Assembly: GCF_001570545.1 (NCBI RefSeq)
Contig: NZ_BBXD01000010.1
Span: 186,001 to 250,000, forward strand
Direction of reading: 5' to 3'
Source of the DNA: Herbidospora mongoliensis
GTDB lineage: Bacteria; Actinomycetota; Actinomycetes; Streptosporangiales; Streptosporangiaceae
DNA length: 64,000 bases
Made by a program: the position numbers and the translations under genes. The first letter of the stretch is position 1. Every line of letters begins with the position of its first letter. The notes under the pieces were generated by a model. That model had not been told where the DNA came from. It was given only the letters and a program-made list of their open reading frames with translations, and ran no database searches. Below, in pieces: positions 23,367 through 31,978 of the stretch.

Positions 23367-24902
23367 ATGCTGGACGTGCTCGACACGCAGGCGCTCCGGG
23401 ACTGGGCGCGCCGCTCGGCCGACGCGCTCGGCGCGGCCAGGGGCGACATCGACGCGCTGAACGTCTTCCCGATCCCCGACGGCGACACGGGTACGAACAT
23501 GCACCTCACGCTCCTCGCGGCGGCCGACGCCCTGGACGAGCTGCCCCCGGACGCCGACCGGGAGGCGGCGTGGCGGGCCTTCGCCCACGGCGCGCTCCTG
23601 GGGGCGCGCGGGAACTCGGGGGTGATCGTCAGCCAGGCGCTGCGCGGGCTGGCGGAAGTCCTCCGCGGCGCCGACGACCTGAGGAAGGGCCTGACCAGAG
23701 CGGCCGAACTCGCCAGGGCGGCGGTGTCCCGGCCGGTCGAGGGGACCGTCCTGAGCGTGCTGACCACGGCCGCCTCGGCGGTGCGGGACCTGCCGGGGGA
23801 CCTGTCCGTGATCGCCGCGCGGGCGGCCGAGGAGGCGCGGAAGGCGCTGGGGAAGACCACCGGCCAGCTGGAGGTGCTGGCCAGGAACGGGGTCGTCGAC
23901 GCGGGCGCGGCCGGGCTGGTGATCATCCTTGAAACGCTGGTGGACGTCGTCACGGGCGTCCACAGCCGGCACGAGGTGCCCACCCCCGCCCGGCCGGTGG
24001 TCCGCGAGGTGGACGACTCCCAGGGCTACGAGGTCATGTATCTGCTCGACGCCCCCTCCGTCGACACGCTCCGGGCGGAACTCGACGCCCTGGGCGACTC
24101 GCTGGTGATCGTGGGCGGGGACGGGCTCTGGAATGTGCACGTCCACGTCGCCGACGCCGGGGCGGCCGTCGAAGCGGGGCTGGCCGCCGGACGGCCCCAT
24201 CGCATCCGGGTCACCTATCTCGGCGGCCGGGGGCACGTCAGCGGTGGGCGCGGGGTCGTCGCGGTCGCCGCCGGCGAGGGGCTGGGCGCGCTGTTCCGGC
24301 AGGCCGGGGCCGTGGTGGTCACCCGGGAACCGGGGTCGTCGCCGCCGCTGGCGGCCGTGCTGGCGGCGATCAGGGAGGCGGGGTCGGAGGTGGCGGTGCT
24401 GCCCAACGACGGCGGGACCCGGGCCGTCGCGGCGGCCGCCGCCGAGATCGCCCGTGAGGAGGGCATGGCGGTCAGCGTGCTGCCGACGCTGGCGTCCGTC
24501 CAGGGGCTGGCGGCTCTGGCGGTGCACGACGCCGCCCGGCGGTTCGACGACGACGTGCTGGCGATGGCCGAGGCCGCCGCGCACACCCGGCACGGGCATG
24601 TCTGGGTCGCCAACCGGGAGGCGTTCACCTCGGCGGGGGTGTGCCGGCCGGGAGACGTCCTCGGGGTCGTGGACGGGGACGTCTCCCTCATCGGCGCGGA
24701 TCTCGTCACGGTCGCGGGAGAGGTCGCACGGCGGCTGATGTCCGCATCGAGTGAGCTGGTCACGCTGGTCACCGGCGGCGAGACGGGGGAGGGGCTGGCG
24801 GTGGCCGTACAGGAGGAACTGGCGGCGGCGCGGCCGGACGTCGAGGTCGTCACCTATGCGGGTGGGCAGGGCGGATATCCGCTGCTCATCGGTGTCGAGT
24901 GA
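23367..24902 (+). CDS. DAK2-domain protein (FakA/YloV-like fatty-acid kinase subunit)
   Basis: A 511-residue protein. The N-terminal DAK2 (DhaL-like) kinase domain, about residues 1-190, has the nucleotide/metal motifs NVFPIPDGDTGTNM (28-41) and LGARGNSGVIVSQALRG (around 75-91). The middle and C-terminal parts match the YloV/FakA architecture (VMYLLDA, VVGGDGLWNVHVHV, then a DegV-partner-binding-like region ending in TYAGGQGGYPLLIGVE). FakA phosphorylates fatty acids bound to FakB (DegV) proteins; no DegV gene is in this window. It is located directly upstream of recG (34-bp gap), as in Bacillus and other actinobacteria. Confidence 0.92.
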   Translation: MLDVLDTQALRDWARRSADALGAARGDIDALNVFPIPDGDTGTNMHLTLLAAADALDELPPDADREAAWRAFAHGALLGARGNSGVIVSQALRGLAEVLRGADDLRKGLTRAAELARAAVSRPVEGTVLSVLTTAASAVRDLPGDLSVIAARAAEEARKALGKTTGQLEVLARNGVVDAGAAGLVIILETLVDVVTGVHSRHEVPTPARPVVREVDDSQGYEVMYLLDAPSVDTLRAELDALGDSLVIVGGDGLWNVHVHVADAGAAVEAGLAAGRPHRIRVTYLGGRGHVSGGRGVVAVAAGEGLGALFRQAGAVVVTREPGSSPPLAAVLAAIREAGSEVAVLPNDGGTRAVAAAAAEIAREEGMAVSVLPTLASVQGLAALAVHDAARRFDDDVLAMAEAAAHTRHGHVWVANREAFTSAGVCRPGDVLGVVDGDVSLIGADLVTVAGEVARRLMSASSELVTLVTGGETGEGLAVAVQEELAAARPDVEVVTYAGGQGGYPLLIGVE

Positions 24903-24936
24903 AATCTGTCGCCCCGGCGCGGTAGAACTGGTTGTC

Positions 24937-27099
24937 GTGACCAGGTTCGACGAGCCGTTGAAGCGGGTGGTCGGCGACAAGACCGCCACTCCTCTTGAGA
25001 GTGCCCTCGGCGTCGCCACCGTGGGTGAGCTGCTGCGCCACTACCCGCGGCGTTACGCCGAGCGGGGTGAGCTGACCTCGATCGCCTCGCTGGAGAACGA
25101 CGAGATCGCCACCGTCCGGGGCCGCGTGTCGGCGGTGCAGCGGCGGCCGATGAAGAACCGGCAGGGCACCTGGCTCGATGTCGAGGTCACCGACGGCAAA
25201 GACCGAATCCACCTGGCCTTCTTCGGCAAGGGCGCGTTCGTGGCCGAGCAGCGGCTGCCGCCGGGCACCGAGGCGACCTTCTCCGGCAAGGTCAACATCT
25301 TCGTCTCCCCGAAGGGCGCGAAACGGCGCTCGCTCACCCACCCCGACTACGTCACCGACGACGAGGAGACCAGCGAGGAGTTCGCCACCGCGCCGGTGCC
25401 GATCTACCCGTCGGCGCAGAGCCTGGCGAGCTGGAAGATCGGGCGCGCGGTCCGGCTGATCCTCGACACCCTGTCGCTCGACGACCCTCTCCCGTCCGAT
25501 CTGCGGGCACGTCACTCGCTGATCGGCCTGGCCGAGGCGCTGACGCTGATCCACCGGCCGCGTGACCAGGGCGACATCGCCCGCGCGCGCAGCCGCCTCA
25601 AGTTCGACGAGGCGTTCACCCTCCAGGCCGTCCTGGCCCGCCGCCGCATGGCCGCCGACGCGCTGCCCGCCCGGCCCCGGCCCGGCTGCGCCGACGGCCT
25701 GCTCGACGGCTTCGACGGGCGGCTGCCCTTCGAGCTCACCGAGGGCCAGCGGACCGTGGGTCGGGAGATCGCCGCCGACCTCGGACGCGACCATCCGATG
25801 CACCGGCTGCTCCAGGGCGAGGTGGGCGCCGGCAAGACCGTGGTGGCCCTGCGCGCGATGCTCCAGGTCGCCGACTCCGGCGGCCAGGCCGCGCTCCTGG
25901 CTCCCACCGAGGTCCTGGCCCAGCAGCACCACCGCTCGATCTCCGCGATGCTCGGCGACCTGGCGGGGGGCGGCATGTTCGGCGGCACGTCCGTGGCCTT
26001 GCTGACTGGCTCGATGGGGACCGCCGCACGGCGGCAGAACCTGCTCGACGCGGCGTCCGGCGCGGCCGGGATCGTGGTCGGCACCCACGCGCTGCTGCAG
26101 GACAAGGTCCAGTTCGCCGACCTGGGGCTGGTCGTGGTCGACGAGCAGCACCGGTTCGGGGTCGAGCAGCGCGACGCGCTGCGGGAGAAGTCCGTGTCCG
26201 GGCGTCCCCACGTGCTGGTGATGACGGCGACCCCGATTCCCCGCACGGTCGCCATGACGGTGTTCGGCGACCTGGAGGTCTCGACGCTGTCCCAGCTCCC
26301 CTCGGGCCGCGCGCCGATCACCACCCACGTCGTGCCCGCCGCCGAGAAGCCCCACTACCTGGAGCGCACGTGGGAGCGGGTGCGCGAGGAGGTCGGGCTG
26401 GGCCGGCAGGCCTACATCGTCTGTCCCCGCATCGGCGACCTGGAGGGCGACGAGGGCGACCTGACCAAAGACGCCGACGAGCGGCGCCCCCCGCTGGCGG
26501 TCCTCGAAGTGGCCGAGATGCTGGCCTCGGGGCCGCTGGCGGGCCTGCGGGTCGAGGTCCTGCACGGCAAGCTCCCGCCTGAGGAGAAAGACGCGATCAT
26601 GCGCTCCTTCACGCGGGGCGAGATTGACGTCATGGTGGCCACGACGGTCATCGAGGTGGGTGTCGACGTGCCGAACTCGTCCGTGATGATCATCATGGAC
26701 GCCGACCGCTTCGGCGTCTCCCAGCTCCACCAGCTGCGCGGCCGGGTCGGGCGAGGCGGCCTGCCGGGCCTGTGCCTGCTGGTCAGCGAGACCATGCCGG
26801 GCGCTCCCGCGCGCGAGCGCCTCGACGCGGTGGCGAGCACCCTCGACGGGTTCGAGCTCTCGCGTGTCGACCTGGAGCAGCGGCGTGAGGGCGACGTGCT
26901 GGGCGCGGCGCAGTCGGGGCGGAAGTCGTCGCTCCGCATGCTTCAGCTTCTGCGTGACGAGGATGTCATCGCGGCGGCCCGCGAAGAGGCCCAGAACCTG
27001 CTGACGCGCGATCCGGATCTGGCCGACCACCCGGCCCTGAAGGCGGAACTCGACGCGCTGGCGGCGGGCGAACGCGCCGAATACCTGGAGAAGACCTAG
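24937..27099 (+). CDS. recG: ATP-dependent DNA helicase RecG
   Basis: A 720-residue superfamily 2 helicase that reverses stalled replication forks and processes branched DNA. It has an N-terminal wedge/OB domain (TVGELLRHYPRRYAERGELT, ATVRGRVSAVQRRP). Walker A GEVGAGKT lies at about residues 295-302, the DEQHRFG box near 402, the TATPIPRT motif III, and C-terminal helicase motifs (VATTVIEVGVDVPN, QLHQLRGRVGRG). The GTG at 24937 gives VTRFDEPLKRVVGDKTATPLES, the usual start. The stop is followed by a 660-bp mostly non-coding region. Confidence 0.97.
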   Translation: MTRFDEPLKRVVGDKTATPLESALGVATVGELLRHYPRRYAERGELTSIASLENDEIATVRGRVSAVQRRPMKNRQGTWLDVEVTDGKDRIHLAFFGKGAFVAEQRLPPGTEATFSGKVNIFVSPKGAKRRSLTHPDYVTDDEETSEEFATAPVPIYPSAQSLASWKIGRAVRLILDTLSLDDPLPSDLRARHSLIGLAEALTLIHRPRDQGDIARARSRLKFDEAFTLQAVLARRRMAADALPARPRPGCADGLLDGFDGRLPFELTEGQRTVGREIAADLGRDHPMHRLLQGEVGAGKTVVALRAMLQVADSGGQAALLAPTEVLAQQHHRSISAMLGDLAGGGMFGGTSVALLTGSMGTAARRQNLLDAASGAAGIVVGTHALLQDKVQFADLGLVVVDEQHRFGVEQRDALREKSVSGRPHVLVMTATPIPRTVAMTVFGDLEVSTLSQLPSGRAPITTHVVPAAEKPHYLERTWERVREEVGLGRQAYIVCPRIGDLEGDEGDLTKDADERRPPLAVLEVAEMLASGPLAGLRVEVLHGKLPPEEKDAIMRSFTRGEIDVMVATTVIEVGVDVPNSSVMIIMDADRFGVSQLHQLRGRVGRGGLPGLCLLVSETMPGAPARERLDAVASTLDGFELSRVDLEQRREGDVLGAAQSGRKSSLRMLQLLRDEDVIAAAREEAQNLLTRDPDLADHPALKAELDALAAGERAEYLEKT

Positions 27100-27152
27100 G
27101 CTCCTCGCCGCCTACGAGCGCCGATCACGCGGGTGGACGCCACTCGCCGCAC

Positions 27153-27296
27153 TTGGGCCTGGATCAGCATCTGCCGGTCGCGGATGGGTCGGTTCGGCTG
27201 CGCGTGGGTGGCGACACTTTCCACAGCTGGTCGTTCGGGATCCGTGACGACGAGGTGGCCTGGTTCGAGTGCGCCGGCTGGCTGTGGCCGGGGTGA
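27153..27296 (+). CDS. Possible short gene or coding remnant
   Basis: A plus-strand frame that encodes a protein-like sequence including VRLRVGGDTFHSWSFGIRD and WFECAGWLWPG, then TGA at 27294. Third positions are mostly G/C, as in real genes here. The only start in a sensible place is a TTG at 27153, and no ribosome-binding site is clear. It may be the tail of a decayed gene. Function unknown. Confidence 0.25.
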   Translation: MGLDQHLPVADGSVRLRVGGDTFHSWSFGIRDDEVAWFECAGWLWPG

Positions 27297-27319
27297 TGGG
27301 GGCCCGGTTCTCGGTCGCG

Positions 27320-27400
27320 CTGCCGTCGTTTCGGCGTGGCGCGGGAGCGGGGGGCGGGGCCCGGGCAGGCGGAGCCGTAACGGAAGAAAGAGTTTTGAAG
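27320..27400 (-). repeat. Dispersed repeat family E, copy 2
   Basis: On the minus strand it reads CTTCAA, a T-rich stretch, the exact 17-bp core (27368-27384) and a C-rich tail. In this orientation it lies just downstream of the small minus-strand frame that stops at 27487. Confidence 0.75.
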
Positions 27401-27476
27401 GCAGTTGCCGCTGGGGCGGTTGGTTGCGAATTGGAAGAGATACGGGAGCGATCCGTGCCGGGGGCTGCCGTGCGGA

Positions 27477-27508
27477 GGGCCCTGGGTCATATGAATGACC
27501 CAGGGCCC
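27477..27508. terminator. Perfect 14-bp hairpin
   Basis: GGGCCCTGGGTCAT, the 4-nt loop ATGA, then ATGACCCAGGGCCC. No T run follows. It covers the stop codon region of the minus-strand frame 27487-27705 and could terminate that transcript or the recG transcript. Confidence 0.6.
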
Positions 27509-27705
27509 AGCCATGGGACGGCCTCCCCCCGAATGCCGTCCCCGGCTGGGCCCACCCTCGGGTCAGGTGCCGAGGGCGCCGGCGTGCGGAAGGGCTCACG
27601 ATCACGCCGGCCGGCCTTCCCCTGGGTCACCTTGAAGGCCGCAAACTCATAGTGCAGGGCCGCCGCCGTGAACGGAACGAGCCTGGCCGTTCCTTCGCCA
27701 GGCAT
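27487..27705 (-). CDS. Possible small protein, 72 aa
   Basis: A 72-residue frame beginning MPGEGTARLVPFTAAALHYEFAAF, with a protein-like N-terminal half and a Pro/Gly-rich C-terminal half. It has no membrane segment. A GGAAAAG sequence lies 8 bp before the ATG. A strong hairpin overlaps its end, and repeat E follows downstream in the same orientation, as it does after two well-supported genes; this arrangement is the main reason to take it seriously. It is divergent from rsmD with a 54-bp gap. I do not recognise it, and chance is possible. Confidence 0.42.
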   Translation of the reverse strand: MPGEGTARLVPFTAAALHYEFAAFKVTQGKAGRRDREPFRTPAPSAPDPRVGPAGDGIRGEAVPWLGPGSFI

Positions 27706-27759
27706 TACCGATCTTTTCCATTCGGCGATCCGGCCTCCGGGGTCCGGGAGAATGGTCGA

Positions 27760-28326
27760 GTGACTCGCGTAATCGCCGGAACCGCCGGTGGCAGGCGGAT
27801 CGAGGTCCCGTCAGGCAAGGGAACCCGGCCCACCAGCGACCGCGCCCGTGAGGGCATCTTCTCCACCGTGCTGTCGCTCGCCGGCGTGCCGGAGCGGGTG
27901 GCCGACCTCTATGCCGGGTCGGGCGCCATCGGGCTGGAATCGCTCAGCCGGGGTTCGAGCCACGCGCTGCTCGTCGAGTCCGACGCCAAGGCGCTCCGAA
28001 CGATCAAGGCCAACGTCGCGTCGCTCAACCTCGAGGGAGCGGTCGTGCTGGCTGATCGGGTCGAGCGGCTGGCCGCCCGCCCGTGTGATGGCGAGCCCTA
28101 CGACTTCGTCTTCGCCGATCCGCCCTACGTGGTCTCCGACGACGTGGTCGAGAAGATGCTGGTCAACCTCAGGGCGAACGGATGGCTGGCCGACGGGGCG
28201 CTCGTGGCGGTCGAACGCGAGACCAGAGGGAACGATCTGCGATGGCCCCCCGGTTTCGAGGAGGCCAGGGCCCGTCGTTACGGTGAAGCGACCGTTTGGT
28301 ACGGTCACGCCAACCAGGGCGATTGA
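27760..28326 (+). CDS. rsmD: 16S rRNA (guanine966-N2)-methyltransferase
   Basis: A 188-residue SAM-dependent methyltransferase acting on 16S rRNA G966. Its motifs are MTRVIAGTAGGRRIEVPSG at the N-terminus, RPTSDRAREGIFS, the SAM-binding DLYAGSGAIGLESLSRG (about residues 46-62), and the catalytic ADPPY near 120. The start GTG at 27760 fits the family start. coaD follows after 10 bp, the conserved rsmD-coaD pair. Confidence 0.96.
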   Translation: MTRVIAGTAGGRRIEVPSGKGTRPTSDRAREGIFSTVLSLAGVPERVADLYAGSGAIGLESLSRGSSHALLVESDAKALRTIKANVASLNLEGAVVLADRVERLAARPCDGEPYDFVFADPPYVVSDDVVEKMLVNLRANGWLADGALVAVERETRGNDLRWPPGFEEARARRYGEATVWYGHANQGD

Positions 28327-28336
28327 GGGGGTTGTT

Positions 28337-28813
28337 GTGCGCAGGGTCGTCTGCCCCGGATCTTTCGATCCCGTGACGAATGGCCACCTGGACATCATCG
28401 GCCGCACGTCACGTCTGTACGACGAGGTCGTCGTCGCGGTGTTGATCAACATCGAGAAGAAGAGTCTGTTCACCGTCGAGGAACGCATTGACATGCTCCA
28501 GGCGGTGACCAAGGAATACGGCAACGTCCGGGTCGAGAAGTTCCACGGCCTTCTGGTCGACTTCGCCCGCCAGCAGGGCATCCCGACGATCGTCAAGGGC
28601 CTGCGCGCGGTCAGCGACTTCGACTACGAGCTCCAGATGGCGCAGCTCAACTACCGCATGTCGGGGGTCGAGACGCTGTTCATGTCGACCAACCCCGAAT
28701 ATTCGTTCTTGTCGTCCAGCAGGCTGAAGGAGATCGCCCGCTACGGCGGAGACGTCTCGGGCCTGGTGCCCGACCTCGTCCTCGAGCTGCTGACGGAGCG
28801 CTTGCGCGGCTGA
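28337..28813 (+). CDS. coaD: Phosphopantetheine adenylyltransferase
   Basis: A 158-residue hexameric enzyme of coenzyme A synthesis that transfers AMP to 4'-phosphopantetheine. The nucleotidyltransferase motif CPGSFDPVTNGHLDII (about residues 6-21, T/HxGH form NGH) and the C-terminal STNPEYSFLSSSRLKEIA are typical. The GTG at 28337 gives the normal N-terminus. It forms one unit with rsmD. Confidence 0.97.
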   Translation: MRRVVCPGSFDPVTNGHLDIIGRTSRLYDEVVVAVLINIEKKSLFTVEERIDMLQAVTKEYGNVRVEKFHGLLVDFARQQGIPTIVKGLRAVSDFDYELQMAQLNYRMSGVETLFMSTNPEYSFLSSSRLKEIARYGGDVSGLVPDLVLELLTERLRG

Positions 28814-28889
28814 GCTCACCGGTCAGGCTGGTATTCTTGCGTTTCGGCCTTGCACGACGGCGTTCATTCGCCATGCCTAAGAGACCAGG

Positions 28890-29447
28890 ATGAAAGTGCA
28901 CACCCTCAACCCTCGCGCTCCATGGGTTATCGCGACCCATGAACTCGGGCGCCGCCCGGGTTTGATGCGCACGATGAAACCCGTTCTCCCGGCTCCGGCG
29001 GATGTCGCGGTCGGCTTGATCGGTGTCCCCAAAGACGCCGACGTCGAGCTGGATCTCCGGCTCGAAGCAGTGATGGAAGGCGTGCTCGTCACGGGCACGG
29101 CACGAGCGCCTCTCACGGGAGAGTGCTCGCGCTGCCTGGAACCCCTGTCCTCGAACATTGAGGTCGAATTCCAGGAACTCTTCTTCTACACGGCGGAAGA
29201 CGCCGCCGAGGACGACCAGATCCTCGACGGCGATCTCTTGGATCTTGAGCCGACATTCCGTGACGCGGCGGTGCTCGCACTGCCGCTGAGTCCGGTGTGC
29301 AGCGATGACTGCGCCGGTCTCTGCACGGAGTGCGGAGTCAGGCTGGCCGATGCCGGTCCCGACCACCGCCATGAGACGCTCGATCCCCGCTGGTCATCAC
29401 TGCGGGGCCTGGTTTCCAACAACGACGAAGACGATCAGGAGGCCTGA
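28890..29447 (+). CDS. DUF177 / YceD family protein
   Basis: A 185-residue protein of the DUF177 family that nearly always precedes rpmF. It has Cys pairs [11 protein letters not shown] (about residues 76-83) and [13 protein letters not shown] (around 138-150), the usual conserved core. In plants and bacteria relatives are linked to 23S rRNA maturation; the exact role is not settled. The start is the ATG at 28890 ([14 protein letters not shown]), with a weak site (CCAGG). rpmF starts 1 bp after its stop, so the two are translated together. Confidence 0.9.
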   Translation: MKVHTLNPRAPWVIATHELGRRPGLMRTMKPVLPAPADVAVGLIGVPKDADVELDLRLEAVMEGVLVTGTARAPLTGECSRCLEPLSSNIEVEFQELFFYTAEDAAEDDQILDGDLLDLEPTFRDAAVLALPLSPVCSDDCAGLCTECGVRLADAGPDHRHETLDPRWSSLRGLVSNNDEDDQEA

Positions 29448-29448
29448 C

Positions 29449-29628
29449 GTGGCCGTTCCCAAGAGGAAGATGTCGCGGGCCAACACGCGCGCCCGCAGGT
29501 CCCAGTGGAAGACCAGCGCTGTCGCGCTCGTGAGCTGCCCGCAGTGCCGCTCCCCCAAGCGCCCCCACATGGCTTGCGGCGAGTGCGGCACCTACAACCG
29601 CCGCCAGGTCATCGAGCCCAACGCCTGA
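29449..29628 (+). CDS. rpmF: 50S ribosomal protein L32
   Basis: A 59-residue protein starting with the canonical [20 protein letters not shown] and carrying two Cys pairs (CPQC near residue 30 and CGEC near 43) that bind zinc. The GTG start at 29449 lies 1 bp after the DUF177 stop, with AGGAGG upstream. A terminator follows. Confidence 0.98.
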   Translation: MAVPKRKMSRANTRARRSQWKTSAVALVSCPQCRSPKRPHMACGECGTYNRRQVIEPNA

Positions 29629-29645
29629 CCCGGCGCGATTTTCAC

Positions 29646-29686
29646 CGCCGACCGGGATCGTCAAACGACCCCGGTCGGCGTTATTT
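29646..29686 (+). terminator. Terminator after rpmF
   Basis: CGCCGACCGGG pairs with CCCGGTCGGCG across a short loop that itself contains TCGT/ACGA, followed by TTATTTT. It lies 18 bp after the rpmF stop. Confidence 0.85.
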
Positions 29687-29687
29687 T

Positions 29688-29727
29688 CTTTGAGGCAGAT
29701 CACGGTCGGCCTTCGGCCGTCCGCGTC
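29688..29727 (-). repeat. Dispersed repeat family A, copy 2 (short form)
   Basis: On the minus strand it contains GACGCGGACGGCCGAAGGCC exactly as in copy 1 after hup, then CCGTG and ATCTGCCTCAAAG. Compared with copy 1 it lacks a 13-bp internal stretch (the GCTCGCGCTCTGA part). Confidence 0.65.
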
Positions 29728-29795
29728 CTGCTGCTCCACAGACGCGTCATACAGGCGCGGCTTCACTGCGTGCGGCGGCGGTGGTGCCCGCGGTC

Positions 29796-29830
29796 GTGGT
29801 GGACGCCGGGTTCAACCCGGCGTCCACCAC
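29796..29830. repeat. Perfect 17-bp inverted repeat upstream of rnc
   Basis: GTGGTGGACGCCGGGTT and AACCCGGCGTCCACCAC are separated by one base (C). As RNA it gives about a 15-bp stem with a 5-nt loop, 72 bp before rnc. It may be a terminator without a T run, an RNase III substrate or another structured leader. Confidence 0.7.
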
Positions 29831-29902
29831 GCCTTCGGGGCTTCGCCAGAAGTTCACTCCTGCCACCGTGCCGGCTGTCAGCCATGCACGAGGAGGAAGT
29901 TC

Positions 29903-30655
29903 ATGAACGGTAAGCCCGTCGCCGTCGAGTCCGTCCGGGACGAGCTGGAGGGTGTCCTCAAGGTCCGGCTCACGCTCGCGATCCTGGAACGCGCCCTGAC
30001 CCACCGCTCCTACGCGTACGAGAACGGCGGCCTGCCCACCAACGAGCGCCTGGAGTTCCTCGGCGACTCGGTGCTGGGTCTCGTGGTCACCGACACGCTC
30101 TACCGCGAGCACCCCGACCTGCCCGAGGGCCAGCTGGCCAAGCTGCGGGCCGCCGTGGTCAACATGCGGGCACTCGCCGACGTCGCGCGGTCGCTCGGCA
30201 TGGGCCGCTACCTGCGGCTGGGCCGGGGCGAAGAGGGCACCGGCGGGCGCGACAAGTCGTCGATCCTGGCCGACACGCTGGAGGCCCTGATCGGCACGGT
30301 CTACGTCGACAAGGGTCTCGACGAGGCGTTCCGGGTCGTGCACACGCTGTTCGACCCGCTGATCAAGCGGTCGGCCTCGCTGGGCGCCGGGCTCGACTGG
30401 AAGACCTCGCTGCAGGAGCTGACCGCCTCCGAGGTGCTCGGCGTGCCCGAATACCACGTCGAGGAATCGGGCCCCGACCACGCGAAGTCGTTCGTGGCGA
30501 CCGTCCGCGTCGGCGGCCAGGACTACGGCACCGGCGCGGGCCGGTCGAAGAAGGAGGCCGAGCAGCAGGCCGCCGAGGCCGCCTGGACGGCCATCCGCGC
30601 CATGCGCGACGCCCGTGAGGCCGCTGCCGCCGCGGCGGGACAGGCCACCGTCTGA
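29903..30655 (+). CDS. rnc: Ribonuclease III
   Basis: A 250-residue double-strand-specific endoribonuclease for rRNA and mRNA processing. The catalytic signature [11 protein letters not shown] is at residues 48-58. The second acidic patch [17 protein letters not shown] follows, and a double-stranded RNA-binding domain starts near residue 160 ([16 protein letters not shown]...[18 protein letters not shown]). An Ala-rich C-terminal tail is present. A strong GAGGAGGAAG site precedes the ATG at 29903. mutM follows 13 bp downstream. Confidence 0.97.
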   Translation: MNGKPVAVESVRDELEGVLKVRLTLAILERALTHRSYAYENGGLPTNERLEFLGDSVLGLVVTDTLYREHPDLPEGQLAKLRAAVVNMRALADVARSLGMGRYLRLGRGEEGTGGRDKSSILADTLEALIGTVYVDKGLDEAFRVVHTLFDPLIKRSASLGAGLDWKTSLQELTASEVLGVPEYHVEESGPDHAKSFVATVRVGGQDYGTGAGRSKKEAEQQAAEAAWTAIRAMRDAREAAAAAAGQATV

Positions 30656-30668
30656 TGGGCGCCGTCTG

Positions 30669-31526
30669 ATGCCTGAGCTTCCGGAGGTCGAGGTCGTCCG
30701 CCACGGCCTCGACGTCTGGGTCTCCGGCCGGACGATCGAGTCGGCCGAGGTGCTCCACCCGAGGGCGGTCCGCCGGCAGGAGGGCGTGCTGCCCGACCAG
30801 CTCAAGGGCCGCCGCGTCGAGTCGGCCGACCGGCGCGGCAAATATCTGTGGCTGCCCCTCGACGACGGCGCCGCCCTGATGGCCCATCTCGGCATGAGCG
30901 GCCAGATGCTGATGCTTCCCAAGGGCGCGCCCGACGAGAAGCATCTCCGGGTCCGGGTGACCTTCGCCGACGACGGGCCCGAGATGCGCTTCGTCGATCA
31001 GCGGACGTTCGGTCACCTGATGGTCACCCCGCTCGGAATCAGCGGCGGCCGTACGGTCCCCGAACCGATCGTCCACATCGCGCCCGACCCTCTTGAAGAG
31101 GCTTTCGATGAGAAGGCGTTCACTGCGGCCCTCAAAAAACGCCAGACCGGGATAAAGCGGGCGATTCTTGACCAGAGCCTGATCAGCGGTGTGGGAAACA
31201 TCTACGCCGACGAGGCTCTCTGGCGGGCGAAACTGCACTGGGCCCGCGCCACCGAGACCCTGACCGCCCCGAAGATCTCCGAACTCCTTGCCGCCGCCCG
31301 TGCCGTCATGACCGAGGCGCTCGGCCAGGGGGGTACATCGTTCGACAGCCTGTATGTGAACGTGAACGGCGAGTCCGGCTACTTCGACCGATCACTCAGC
31401 GTGTACGGCCGACGCGACGAACCCTGCCCGAGGTGTGGCACGCCGATCCGGAGAGACGCCTTCATGAACCGCAGCAGCTACTCCTGCCCCACGTGTCAGC
31501 CGCGCCCGAGGAACGGGCGATGGTGA
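30669..31526 (+). CDS. mutM: Formamidopyrimidine-DNA glycosylase
   Basis: A 285-residue base-excision repair enzyme removing oxidised purines such as 8-oxoguanine. The catalytic N-terminus MPELPEVE (Pro2/Glu3), [22 protein letters not shown], and the C-terminal zinc finger (CPRC near 253-256 and CPTC near 274-277) are all intact. The start ATG at 30669 lies 13 bp after rnc. Its stop overlaps the acylphosphatase start. The rnc-mutM-acyP-smc-ftsY order is conserved in actinobacteria. Confidence 0.97.
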   Translation: MPELPEVEVVRHGLDVWVSGRTIESAEVLHPRAVRRQEGVLPDQLKGRRVESADRRGKYLWLPLDDGAALMAHLGMSGQMLMLPKGAPDEKHLRVRVTFADDGPEMRFVDQRTFGHLMVTPLGISGGRTVPEPIVHIAPDPLEEAFDEKAFTAALKKRQTGIKRAILDQSLISGVGNIYADEALWRAKLHWARATETLTAPKISELLAAARAVMTEALGQGGTSFDSLYVNVNGESGYFDRSLSVYGRRDEPCPRCGTPIRRDAFMNRSSYSCPTCQPRPRNGRW

Positions 31527-31789
31527 GGCTCACCGCGTGGGTGCGCGGAGGGGTGCAGGGCGTGGGTTTCCGCTGGTGGACGCGGGCGCGGGCGCTGGAA
31601 CTCGGGCTCACAGGCTGGGCGCTGAACCTGACCGACGGTCGCGTGGAGGTTGTGGCCGAGGGGTCCAGGGAGGCCTGTGAGCGGCTCCTGGAGCGCCTGA
31701 GAAGCCCTGACACGCCCGGGAATGTCTTAGGAGTGTCTGAGCGCTGGTCGGACGTCAAGGGCGGTTTGGTGGGCTTCGTGGAGCGGTAG
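31520..31789 (+). CDS. Acylphosphatase
   Basis: An 89-residue small enzyme hydrolysing acyl phosphates. The catalytic Arg is in the [14 protein letters not shown] loop (Arg near residue 18), and the catalytic Asn in [16 protein letters not shown] (Asn near 40). The start is the ATG at 31520, inside mutM (7-bp overlap), or the GTG directly after it. Translation is coupled to mutM. It is normal in length and sequence. Confidence 0.95.
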   Translation: MVRLTAWVRGGVQGVGFRWWTRARALELGLTGWALNLTDGRVEVVAEGSREACERLLERLRSPDTPGNVLGVSERWSDVKGGLVGFVER

Positions 31790-31868
31790 CCCTTCCCCTA
31801 AACCGCCCAAATGAGGTATATTTACATGTCGACAGTGTCCAACGGCTGATCCTTACGAGGCGTTCAAC

Positions 31869-31976
31869 TTGACCGACTTCGCAGCCGGTGCGACTCTTGT
31901 AGAAGAACCACGCGCACCCCTCCCGCGGCTTGAAGTGCGCGAACCAGTCTGGTCACTCAGCGTGGAGGACCCTTAA
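31869..31976 (+). CDS. Possible 35-aa leader peptide/small protein
   Basis: A TTG-started frame encoding 35 residues (MTDFAAGATLVEEP... VWSLSVEDP) that ends 2 bp before the next gene's ATG, with ACGAGGCG 5 bp upstream of the TTG. Codon use is less G/C-biased (about 57% at third positions) than in the neighbours, which argues against it. TTGACC at 31869-31874 could instead be a -35 promoter element. Confidence 0.28.
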   Translation: MTDFAAGATLVEEPRAPLPRLEVREPVWSLSVEDP

Positions 31977-31978
31977 CC

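Larger units (their letters stand above)
27100..27759. other. 660-bp gap between recG and rsmD
   Basis: This gap has no confidently known gene. From left to right it holds a possible short coding remnant (27153-27296), repeat E copy 2 (27320-27400), a perfect 14-bp hairpin (27477-27508) and a possible small minus-strand gene (27487-27705). The rsmD start is at 27760. Confidence 0.7.
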
